Shown one piece after another: positions 53,888 to 64,000 of a stretch of DNA of 64,000 bases (positions are counted from its first letter, which is position 1; the number at the start of each line of letters is the position of its first letter). The stretch lies in NCBI RefSeq assembly GCF_017654505.1, contig NC_054558.1, positions 14,499,628 to 14,563,627 of the forward strand. The letters run 5' to 3'. The stretch comes from Polyodon spathula. Its lineage: Eukaryota > Chordata > Actinopteri > Acipenseriformes > Polyodontidae. Both the position numbers and the translations under genes were made by a program. The notes beneath the pieces were generated by a model. It was not told where the DNA came from, searched no databases, and worked only from the letters and a program-made list of their open reading frames with translations.

Positions 53888-55411
53888 CAGTGCCTATAGA
53901 AAGTCTACACCCCCTTTCAAAATTGTCACCTTTTGTTGCCTTACAGCCTGGAATTAAAATAGTACACATCCTATCCCACAACTTCCAAATGAAAACTTGT
54001 AGAAAATTAATTAAAAATAAAAACAGAAATAGCTTGGTTGGATAAGTGTCCACCCCCCTTAAAATAGCAATCCTAAATTTGATCAGGTGTAACCAGTCGC
54101 CTTCAAAATCACACACAAAGTTAAGTGGCCTCCACTTGTGTTAAACTGTAGTGATTCGCATGATTTCAGGATAAATTCAGCAATTCCTGTAGGTTCCCTC
54201 TGCTGGGTAGTGCATTTCAAAGCAAAGACTTAACCATGAGAGCCAAGGCGCTTTCAAAAGAACTGGCACTAGCACTGGTTGAAAGGCACAGATCAGGGGA
54301 TCGGTATAAAAAATATCAAAGGCCTTGAATATCCCTTGGAGCACAGTCAAGACGATTATTAAGAAGTGGAAGATGTATGGCACAACCAAGACCCTGCCTA
54401 GATCAGGCCTGGATGACCGAGCAAGAAGGACACTGATCAGAGGCGCCAATGGCAACTTTGCAACAGCTACAGGTTTTTATGGCCAAAACTGGTCAAAGCG
54501 TGCATGTGACAACAATATCCCAAGCACTCCACAAATCTGGCCTGTATAGTAGAGTGGCAAGAAGGAAGCCATTACTCAAGAAAACCCACCTTGAACCCTG
54601 TTTATAGTATCCTCAGGAGATTCTGTAGCCATGTGGCAAAAAGTTTTGTGGTCTGACAAAACTAAAATGGAACTTGTTGGCCTAAATGCAAAGCGTTATG
54701 TTTGGCGCAAACCCAACACAGTACATCACCCAAAGAACACCATCCCTACTGTGAAGCATGGTGGTGGCAATATCATGTTATGGGGATATTTCTCATCGGC
54801 AGGGACTGGGGCACTTGTCAGGATAGAAGGGAAAATGAATGGAGCAATGTATGGGAAAGTCCTTGAGGAAAACCTGTTGCCCTCTGCAAGAAAGCTGAAA
54901 CTGGGACGGAAGTTCACCTTTCAGCATGACAATGACCCAAAGCTACACTGGAGTGGCTAAGGAACAAAAAGGTAAATGTCCTTGAGTGGCCCAGTCAGAG
55001 CCCCAACCTAAATCCAATCGAAAATTTGTGGCATGACTTGAAGATTGCTGTCTATCAACGCTCCCCAAGGAACTTAACAGAGCTTGGACAGTTTTATAAA
55101 GAAGAATGGTCAAACACTGCCAAATCTAGGTGTGCAAAGTTGGTAGAGACCTATCCCAACAGAGTCACAGCTGTAATTGCTGCCAAAGGTGCTTCCACCA
55201 AGTATTAACTCAGGGGGGTGTAGACTTATCCAATTATGATCTTTCAGTTTTGTATTTTTAATATAATTTTTTTCTCTTTTTTCCCCTTAACAATGTGGAG
55301 TATGGTGTGCAGATACGTGGAAAAAAATCCTCATTTAAATACATGAAACTCTGAGGCACTGACACAATAAAATGTGAAGTTCAAGGGGGTGTACACTTTC
55401 TATAGGCACTG
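53888..55411 (+). mobile_element. Tc1-type DNA transposon, third family
   Basis: The left end is CAGTGCCTATAGAAAGTCTA preceded by TA, and the right end is TTTCTATAGGCACTG at 55411. The ends are different from both other Tc1 copies. The right-hand TA has been lost (CATATA follows). Confidence 0.9.
54236..55208 (+). pseudogene. Tc1 transposase, broken
   Basis: The pieces are MRAKALSKELALALVERHRS at 54236, [51 protein letters not shown] (first Asp), [20 protein letters not shown] and [13 protein letters not shown] (second Asp). They lie in several frames with stops between, and a small deletion sits at PKLHW where PKHT is usual. The last part, LWHDLKIAVYQRSP to AKGASTKY, ends at 55208. It is non-functional. 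Confidence 0.9.
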
Positions 55412-56959
55412 CATATACTGAATCAATACACTTGACCTGCATAGCCACAGGCTAGACATCTCTGCAGTAGAGATTCCAGTGCACTTTCAAATTATCATAA
55501 AGGTTGCAGCCATGCTAATGTGGATTGCAACCCTTCATGACACATTTGGTCTTATCAGAAAGCGCATTTACATTTTCAATACATTTTCTTCCTAGCTACA
55601 GCCATGATTTATATCTAATAATGCTACCTTGGTATGTTTCTTGCTTCTATTGTGTTAATTATAATCCTCATAAAAGCACATTTTCAATCCCTGTACCCCT
55701 GCACGCTAAGCAGGAATAATTCAACAATTATTTAACCAGGACATCTCTCAAAATGAGACCTAGGAGCTCCAGGTAAGTTCTACAATGGCCCAGCCTCTTT
55801 GTTTGCGATTTACAGCACTGCACAATTAATTGGGGTCAAATCTCCGCAGAGCTGGTCTCGAGATGACAGGGGCTTGTCTGTGCATGATATCTGCAGAACC
55901 TTTTCAACAAGCTCAGCGAGCAGTTGTTCTTTGTCAATTCATGTTAAACAAAGAGCTTTCATGAGATACAGCTTGTTACACAGACACCTACCCACTGAAA
56001 GCAGTGCTTCCCAAGGTTCTCTAATTAGTACAAGCAACAGTGGCTATGTTTGCAATGACTTCTGGGACCCAGAATGAAATGTTCTTATTCTAGAATATTG
56101 CTGTCAACATCATACTGTATTTTTTGGAAATGCAAAATGTGCTGCCTTACACAGCAAATACACGTTTCCATACTCCGATAAAAAACTGAAATCTCAACGG
56201 CTAGCTGATCTCTGTGTAGCTCAATCTATAAGGTGCTTTGCTTCCAGTAGTTGAGCTGGTAGCATTGAATCCTTCTGTGTATTTTTTTTTATTACGTATT
56301 TTAATTAAAAATCCTAAACCTGATGGTTTATCTCAGTCTATTCATTTCTGAGTAGAGAGGTCATTAATTTTATATTTATTTGCTGCATTCTTAACATTTC
56401 GACATATCGTGGAAAAGTAATGCTGGCTTGCTGAAACAATCACAACTGTGTTGGTTGTTCAAACTATATGAAGCAACTGAAACCTGACATAAAAACCCAG
56501 GGGGGGGGGGGGATCGAAGAGAGACGAGAGACAGAAGCAAAACTTTCTTTTCGTTACTGATATAAACATCAGCAATGCTCAACACTGATAACAGAACAGT
56601 CTCTTGCAGTGGCAGGATGTTTGAAATATCTAGTGGTTTAATCAGCATGTCCAACTGCATACACATATTCATATGCTCATGTTTTCAGGATATGTGCCAA
56701 AATAAATAAGCATATTTTTCCCAACTCAAGTAGTATTAGACAGGACTCTGCACAAAGTTGTTGTTCCTGCCCTTAACTGCTTGTGTGCTTATATCTGCTA
56801 CCAAATTTGTTAAATAATAGACCTGAATGGAAATTGGTTTTAAAAGCCTGAAGAATGTACAAATGGCTGACAATTCCAATACCATAAGCTATACAGCTGG
56901 GTGAAAAATTTTAAAAAAGCAGTAAAGAGGGTACCTAGGTTTTCTGGTACAATGTATGA

Positions 56960-57450
56960 TCTTTAACAGCGGCTGGAGCTAACAAAATAATGCCCCATAG
57001 TATCATGGACTTTCATGCACTTTTGAAAGTAGCACGTTTGTTTGTTTGTTTTAGTTTTTTTCTTAATCTGATTTGGTTAAAGAAAGTTCATGCCTTACTC
57101 TCAGGAAGCCTGAAACTGCTTCACTTCCCAAGCCATTTCACCTCAGCACTGTCTTCTATGTCAAAGTATGTAACTGGATGCAAGCACTTCAATAGGAAAG
57201 CAGCGGACTGATTACTGCCTGGTAAGAAGGTGTTGAAGGGCTGGGGACTCTTCGGGTAAAAACGAGCAAGAAAGTACAACACTATCTGAAAGCATGGTTT
57301 GCAAAAAGATTTAATCTGGTGTAGTACCAGATATATGGTTTTAATTTAATACAGCATGTACTCCTTTCAAAACTGCACATTGGGGACCGAATGAGCTAAT
57401 GAAAGTGCACACAGGTATGCCATTATTTTGTTAACTACAACTGCTTTAAC
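56960..57450. repeat. R1 foldback repeat copy
   Basis: Left arm about 56964-57030 (GGAGCTAACAAAATAATGCC, CATGCACTTTTGAAAG) is inverted relative to right arm about 57360-57450 (CCTTTCAAAACTGCACATTG, ATGCCATTATTTTGTTAAC). The arms are separated by about 330 bases of non-coding sequence. Confidence 0.6.
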
Positions 57451-59834
57451 ACATTCTGAAAACATGAGCACAAGAACAACTGTATAGTCTTATGCCAGAG
57501 TAAACCAATCCAAAAACTAGGATTTCAGTACAATATAGTCACGGTTATTGCTGTATCTGCTGGACTTCAATATGTACGGCATCACACTCATCAGGTATAC
57601 TGAATTGAGTTCTGGTGTCGACAGTGAGGGGTTAATGATCCACCATGCAGGGTGTGTCTGGAAGTGTAGCTGTGGGAATAAGAAAGAGAGGGAGGGAAAG
57701 GAGTGAGGGAGCTGGCACTCTGTACTGGAGCTCTGCCAAGCCTCCTCCACACTCCCTGCAGACAGAATGGAAACATGAAGCCTTTCTGACTACCCCACAA
57801 GCCAGGGAACTGCCCAGCCATCGAACAATGAATCCCCCGGAACGCTTCTCTCACTTTTACCTGGGATTAATCTGCCCTTTCACTGAATTGCCATGCTGGA
57901 ATTCATTGGTCATTGGTCTTTATCAGCAAAGTTGCTGAAGCATTAATGAGCATGTACCCTATTGACACGTTGTTGTATGACTAACCATTTGAAAGCTGTT
58001 AGCAGATCACATCGTTGATATTTATCTACTGAACTGCGTTTAAAGGGTTTGTTTTATTAAACAGCAGTTTTCTTTGTTTCCTATGCCCCCTCCCCCAAAA
58101 TCAGAGTAGCAGTTTACAAAAATCTAATTCCTGCTAATTAATTGGAAGAGACTGGCTAATTAAATAGCATTGCTGTCTTGACATAATTACTGCCTTATTT
58201 AATCTGATAAGACAATAAATAAGTAAGTCCAATCTTGGGGTTATGGTTTGTATTCTATAAATAAAGACATTTCTGGAAACTCACTATCCAAGGTTATGAA
58301 AACGTTTTTTTGGTTTTTGTTTTTTATAGATTTAAATTACATTTTCAGACTTGTTTTTTACAGTCCTCTTGCCATTGTATGTTTTTGGAATACTGTGTTT
58401 AAAAAAAAAAAAAAAAAAAATGGACAAGTCTGTGCTGCTTTGAAGAGGTGTTCAAGAGTTGCTCTTCTGCTTAAGTTACCAGCCATAGACATGTGCAATG
58501 GAGGCTAGACCAGCCAAAGTGTCTTTGAGGCACCCTCAAGTGCACAGCAAAAAAAAACAAAGGCAACTTGATCTGAAGTGTCAAATCAGTAAGTGGCACT
58601 GAGTCTTGCTTCTATAGACACAGTGATCTAGCCTGGGTAACATATCAACAACTGAAGACAACTGAACTCAGGTGAAGCACTTTGACACAGCATAGTAGTT
58701 CAATACAGTAACTGCAATAATAACTACCTAGTTAAATTCATTCATTCATTCATTAGGAATGCAGGCTTAATTTGCTTTCTACTTTGTTTACATTGTGTAA
58801 AGAGGGTGTCAGTACTTTAAACATTCTGGTCACACTGAACTGAACAGGAAGGACCCTGGTGTTACCTAAAGCAACAGGAAGTTAGAAATGTCACCCACAA
58901 GCACTGTGCTACTGCACAGGGATGCAAAACAAAAGGATCTTCTTTTAATATATATGATTAAAAACAGGTAATAATCTCCCATTGCCTGACCAACTGCCAT
59001 TTTCAATTTTTCTGCCAAAACGTATTCAGTTACAGGCAGTATTGAAGATCATAATTTGTTTCTACATAAAATGTAAAACAATTTACAAATAGCTTTGCAA
59101 AACTTGATAGTAATTGTAGTTCTGATATGCAGGTTCAAATATTTTCATGCACCCTTGTTGACCTTTATTAATTTGAATGCCTAGAGATTACACTGTACAA
59201 TACCTGGCCATATATGGACTATTTTGTTGCTACTGTTTGGGTACATCGCTCTAGTTAAAAGCACTGAATCTTCAATAAGAGTGGAACAAAAGTTGCCTGC
59301 AGTCAATGACTTGGAGAACAAAGGGGAATATGTACTCTTCTAACAAAAGGGGGCACTGTGGGACACCTGGAGGTGATAGCAGGGTAATAGCCTGCTAATT
59401 GTTTTAACACATCAGAATAATACACCTGTTCACAATTACAAACACAGAGCTGAGACAGCAATCTCCCAAGACTCAGATTTCCCCTTCAATCTGCAGCACA
59501 ATGTTAATACAAATATATGCTGCCTCATATGTGCAGCAGCACTAAATAAAATACAATGAAAACCCTGCCATGACTCTGTCATGTGGATGTGGGGTGAACA
59601 CGGGCAGCCAGGAAGGCACTGGTTTGTGTTCATATCGCTTTGGTGAGACACCATTCTTCAATATCCTTGAGGGTGGTTAGAGGTTCTGCTGAATGATCCA
59701 TACATTTATTTTTTTTAAAGAACAGTATATTCTTGGGTGTGGAAGCACCCACCAACAGAACTGTATAAAATCGGGGGGTTATCGGAGTATGGTAAGTTTA
59801 GTGCAAAGTCAAGATAGTTATCATGTTCACCATG

Positions 59835-59925
59835 TATTGTTTGGTGTTTAGGTGAGTGGAGCCATGGGAGATATACGGTGTTGGGAAATGTATCACAGAA
59901 CGAATGTGGACTATAACACTATAAC
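59835..59925 (+). repeat. Inverted-pair repeat, left member
   Basis: TGTTTGGTGTTTAGGTGAGT and GGAGCCATGGGAGATA here match the reverse complement of about 60675-60765 over roughly 90 bases. Confidence 0.7.
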
Positions 59926-60589
59926 ACTCTTCATTATAACGAAACCCATCCCCCAAAAAAAAAAATATACACACACTGTCAACATCCCGGTCTGTATGCC
60001 ACCCCTGCAGTGAAGTCAACTCTTTCGTCTTCATAAAAAGCGCACACTGTGTAACTGCATCCGAAACGAAAATCATTTTATGTTGCAACAAAGCTGGAAA
60101 CTATACTGATCGTTTGAAAAAAGGAGTAAAGCAGGCACATCTCTGTCATGAATATACTGTATGTTGTCAAAAAGCACTCTTTTTCTGGCTTGTTCAGTAA
60201 CCATGCGGCAAAGCAAAATTGACAAGAAAAAAACAACAACAAAAAACTTTTCATGTCAGGTTGATTTGGAAGAAAAACTCAGTTTGGGATTCTTTAACGA
60301 ATTGGATAAAGCAAAGGCAGAATACAGGTGACGAAAGGGTACATGTAATTCTACTTTTATGCACAATCGCATCTCATTAACTTACTCCAACAATTTATCA
60401 TTCATTTTGATTGTCCTTTCGCTATAACAAACCCTGCGATATAATGAACAAAAGGCCTGGTCCCCAGCAGGTTTGTTATAGCGATTACAGTAGTTTTGTT
60501 GTATGTGCTTTTTGGCTTGTTCTTTGTGTTTGTTAGTTATTTGTTTTTGAATGTGCACGCACTTCGGTGTCCGAGTCTCAATAAGAGCG

Positions 60590-61029
60590 TGTCAGAAGTG
60601 GGGCAGCACCCCTAGAAACTCAGAGACAAAGTACAGATTTAAAATAAAAACTAAATAAACGGGTGAACCATACAACACAACTACTCCACATTTGTTCTGT
60701 AATAAATTTCTCAACATTGTGCATCTCCCATGGCTCCACCCACCTAAACACCACACAATACTCTACTGATCCACCGTGTAATCATTTATTCACTAGCACT
60801 CCTCTCACAATACCAACACCACCTACATAACCCTCCTTTCACATTCACTAAACACCCTTTACATAGCCTACGACTGGAGTTCAATTAATCATCATTATTC
60901 AATTTACGGCCTCAGCCACATTCCCACGTGTTTCTGCAGGGAGGAATTTAACCCCATCCCTGCCAGCCCAATATTCCCCCCACACAACCCCACACACCAG
61001 TGCACCGGCAGGGCTTTCACTCTACCACA
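60590..61029 (-). repeat. LTR-like segment containing the right member of the inverted pair
   Basis: On the minus strand it begins TGTGGTAGAGTGAAAGCCC and could end CTTCTGACA near 60590, LTR-like in style, with AATAAATG in between. I find no target duplication, so the call is weak. Bases 60675-60765 are the inverted counterpart of 59835-59925. Confidence 0.3.
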
Positions 61030-62126
61030 GGACCCTAAACAAAAATATGGACATAGCTATACATACAGTGTAGGGAAAATTACTTTTAAAAAGTAATCTG
61101 TTACAGTTACAAGTTACTTGAACAAAATTGTAACTAGTTCTCAGGCTACAGCTTGAAATACTCTTTGAAGATCCAGGTACTGAACCCACTCATTCCCTCC
61201 TCAGATACCATTTTCTAGCAAGATGACATAAAAAGTGCATTCTTGTGACATGTAGGGTTTGACTCCCAGTGTTGCATCACTTCCTGATCTATGCATTATG
61301 TTATGCATTATTTTTATTTTTTTACATATAATGTAGTGCATTACCACATTTAGGTACCTGTCTGAAAAAGGAATCTTTGCAGTTACAAGTTACTGAAAAA
61401 TTTCTTTCTTTAATTTAAGCAGAGTTCTTTCCTGCAGTGCTATCTGCAGTTCTGATTTTTAAACTCCCTTTATATAAATGCCTGTTTAAAAAACACCTTT
61501 TCTGCTGAAGTGCAACAGTATATATATTTTAATGACTAACGGTGACCGTTCTGTACTCAGATCTGCCACCATTTAAATCAATTGAACAAAACCTGTAATT
61601 TGATGACAGGCTGTGGCAGAAGAACATGGCACCAGGGGAAATGACTCCGGAAAGGATCCTGCATGTAACTCTTGAACGTGGTGACAGGTTTAACAAGCAG
61701 GAGGGTTGAGAACACAGTCACTGGGGGTACCAGACAACGCAGTAATTGAAGATTCAACAGCACTGACAATATCAAAGTTTATAAATAAAGTAGGACATTC
61801 CTAACTCCTATTTGTAGTGTGGATAATTGCCCAGCAGATAAACAGCGAGAGTTTTATGCCCTGCCAGCTGTCAGGCAACTCATCCTTGCTATTTGATAGC
61901 TTGGTCACAGGCCAAAGTCCACAGTTTAAAACCACTGGGCTAGACTCAAACTACCAGCATAGACAAACTCACTGCTTTCAAAACAACGCAACAGTGATTG
62001 TCAGGTGAAACACCCTCCAACTGATATATCTGCAGTACAATAAGTCAACCGAGGGTGTGTTATTCACTCATTTTACACCAAAAGCGGAGCACCCTACAGA
62101 GGGTCCTCATATAATAGTAATAAGGG

Positions 62127-62564
62127 TACCGTAAAACTTCAAATAATTGCCAGGTCTCAAATAGTCGCCTGTCTCTAATACACGCCCGGTCTGCTGGCAA
62201 ATACTGTAAATAAACGCCGGGTCTCTGTCATTGCCATTGAAGCTGAGGAAGATGAGGAGGAGCTTGAGCGTAATGAAGTGAGAGCAATGAAAGTGACTCT
62301 CAGGATTAATAAATAATAAAAAAATGTAATTTAAGGTAGGCATACATGTAATGTATATTTGTTTAATGCAGTTATTATGTTATGAAAAGTTTTCATAATT
62401 TTAAGCATGCTGAAAGTAGGCCAGATACAAACCTCTTGGCGCATTTTAACATGTTTTGTTGTATTAACAATGTACAAGTTTGAGATAAAACAATACATTA
62501 TTTTTTATAATGACACTTATTGCTTTTATTGTTCATTTTAAAAAAATAAACATTTTAGAAATTT

Positions 62565-62610
<46 letters not shown>

Positions 62611-63119
62611 GCTGTAAGCGTAGCCTACACGCCTGTGTTCTGATATCTACAGGGCTGTCTTTTAGTTGATTTATCTATTATTATTATTATTAGTAGTAGT
62701 AGTAGTAGTATTAAACAATGGTAGATTAATTTATTTTTAAATACAAATTCGTACTTCTGCTTGTTCATTTTCCAATGTTTTGCATACCGTATCCTTGTTA
62801 GCCAATGCATATAAAAAGACTGTAATAATACTTTAGCTTTATACTTGAAGGTGTACAATACAATGCAATTTTGTTATAAAACAAAACTGTTACTTAGTTC
62901 CTACTGACACACAACCTTTTAACAAAGTTGCTTATGTGTTTAAATTTAGTTACGACGTTGCTACAAGGTTGTGTGTTAGTGGCTTCTCAATGACCACATG
63001 AAGCATGTGATCTAATATAAACGCTGGTCTCAAATAATCGCCGGTCTGCAATACGCACCGGGTCTGCTGGCAAATATTGTAAACAAACGGCAGAGAAGTT
63101 TAATTGAAGTTTTATGGTA
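62127..63119. mobile_element. ~1-kb non-autonomous DNA element with short TIRs
   Basis: The left end is TACCGTAAAACTTCAA and the right end is TTGAAGTTTTATGGTA, inverted with one mismatch in 16. Subterminal GGTCTCAAATARTCGCC and GTCTGCTGGCAAATAYTGTA occur near both ends. The interior holds (TTA)n and (TAG)n and no credible protein. Confidence 0.7.
62566..62710. repeat. (TTA)n and (TAG)n microsatellites inside the TIR element
   Basis: (TTA)n, about 15 units, runs from 62566 to 62610. A second (ATT)n block at 62676-62691 passes directly into (TAG)n to 62710. Confidence 0.9.
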
Positions 63120-64000
63120 AAAGTATCTGAATGAAATCAAGACTTTATCAAATCATTGCCAAATGCAAAATGAAACATCTACAGGAAGCTAGCAGGGTAC
63201 GAAAGAATTTGGTGAAGAGTGGTTAAAAACTAAGGTAGTTATTGTGTTCACCCAGTATAGTGTGACAGACAAACAGACAGACAGAATATGCGCATAAGGG
63301 TCACTATTGTTTGAATGAGGACCATTTTTTTGCAATGGCGTCCTGCCAAGACTACTGCAGCATTTAATGCAATCAAATTGTTCCACATAATGCACTGTAT
63401 AACTCTCAATTCTATCTCAACCTGGAGAAATCCTGAATGCTGTGTAGAGAATAAAAATGAAATTGCAACAAAATTTGTACACGGGAACATGATTATTTTG
63501 GTGAGTAAAACAATGATGTTTAAAATATAAGATATAGTAAGAAGAAAAAGGATCATGCAACAATGGCAAGTAATACTGCTTGAATTGGTTTTTAGAAAAT
63601 TCAGTGTGTTTAAAAAAAATTGAAAATGTACATACAATTATAAAATCTTCTAGTCTGAAATGTAATGCAAACTAATGTGGTGACGTGTGAAAGCTGTGTG
63701 CAACTATTCAGCAACAAAACTCTAATCAAGCAGTATTATCTGCCAGTGGGAAAACATTTTTTTGTACTAGGATCATAAATACTATACGAAAACACAACTG
63801 TCCACTTTACTATCTTAGTGACTAAGGCCTTTCCCTTATAAAAGTTGACCACAATAAATGTGCATTGTAATTTTGTAGTTCATTTTCCCATTCTTTTCCC
63901 ATGGTTATACTATTTAGTTGCCATGTATTTTATTTTATTTATTTTATTTTTTTTTTTAATTATCTTTACACAATGTTAGCATTCCCAAGAATAGTAAGCC

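Noticed and set aside
63248..63637. 129-residue minus-strand open frame near the right edge
   Set aside because: AT-rich, no recognised motif, and includes a decayed dispersed repeat (GACAGACAAACAGACAGAC region); most likely a chance frame.
42980..64000. Search for the MED13L exon encoding WWGDEPN-type sequence
   Set aside because: No matching minus-strand reading frame was found by eye; the exon is presumed to lie beyond the window.

Overview
The window is animal, almost certainly vertebrate, intronic-plus-exonic DNA. GC-rich exons with GT/AG junctions and matched codon phases sit in AT-rich introns full of transposon debris. Three Tc1-type DNA transposons, CR1/L2-like LINE tails, tRNA-derived SINE-like sequence, LTR remnants and long (TA)n, (GATA)n and (AG)n microsatellites suggest a ray-finned fish. 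The LINE and SINE types are ones I associate with non-teleost lineages such as sturgeon, paddlefish or gar. That taxonomic call is inference only.

There is one recognisable protein-coding gene: MED13L, on the minus strand. It encodes a large Argonaute-like subunit of the Mediator CDK8/CDK19 kinase module. Seventeen internal exons are placed base by base between 1 and 40279 and together give about 1270 codons. They run from the N-terminal domain (exon at 40194-40279, 5'-most) through the disordered middle to the start of the MID/PIWI-like C-terminal half (exon at 1-203, truncated by the window edge or ending there). The first two coding exons expected from the human gene would lie to the right of 64000, and roughly the last twelve to the left of base 1. 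Every junction is phase-compatible. The one oddity is the 5'-most exon, which carries one extra base (GGGG where GGG is expected) and so a frameshift and an in-exon stop.

Layout: 1-21257 holds fifteen exons with introns of 0.2-3 kb. 21258-38456 is a 17.2 kb intron, followed by exon 38457-38540, a 1.7 kb intron and exon 40194-40279. From 40280 to 64000 I see no exon, and this is taken as the large 5' intron. Introns hold three unrelated Tc1-type elements (12153-13716, 22921-24581, 53888-55411), all with broken transposase genes. They also hold a 603-bp solo LTR with a perfect 5-bp target duplication (52301-52903), a second LTR-like copy (36523-37015), a 626-bp foldback element (35848-36473), a ~1 kb TIR element (62127-63119), several copies of two small unclassified repeat families, LINE tails, a 56-bp minisatellite (41700-42108) and microsatellites.

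No microbial-type system, CRISPR array or operon is present. The points most worth a second look are the exon frameshift, the mirrored microsatellite arms around one Tc1 element, the foldback families, and a tandem NAGNAG acceptor in MED13L.
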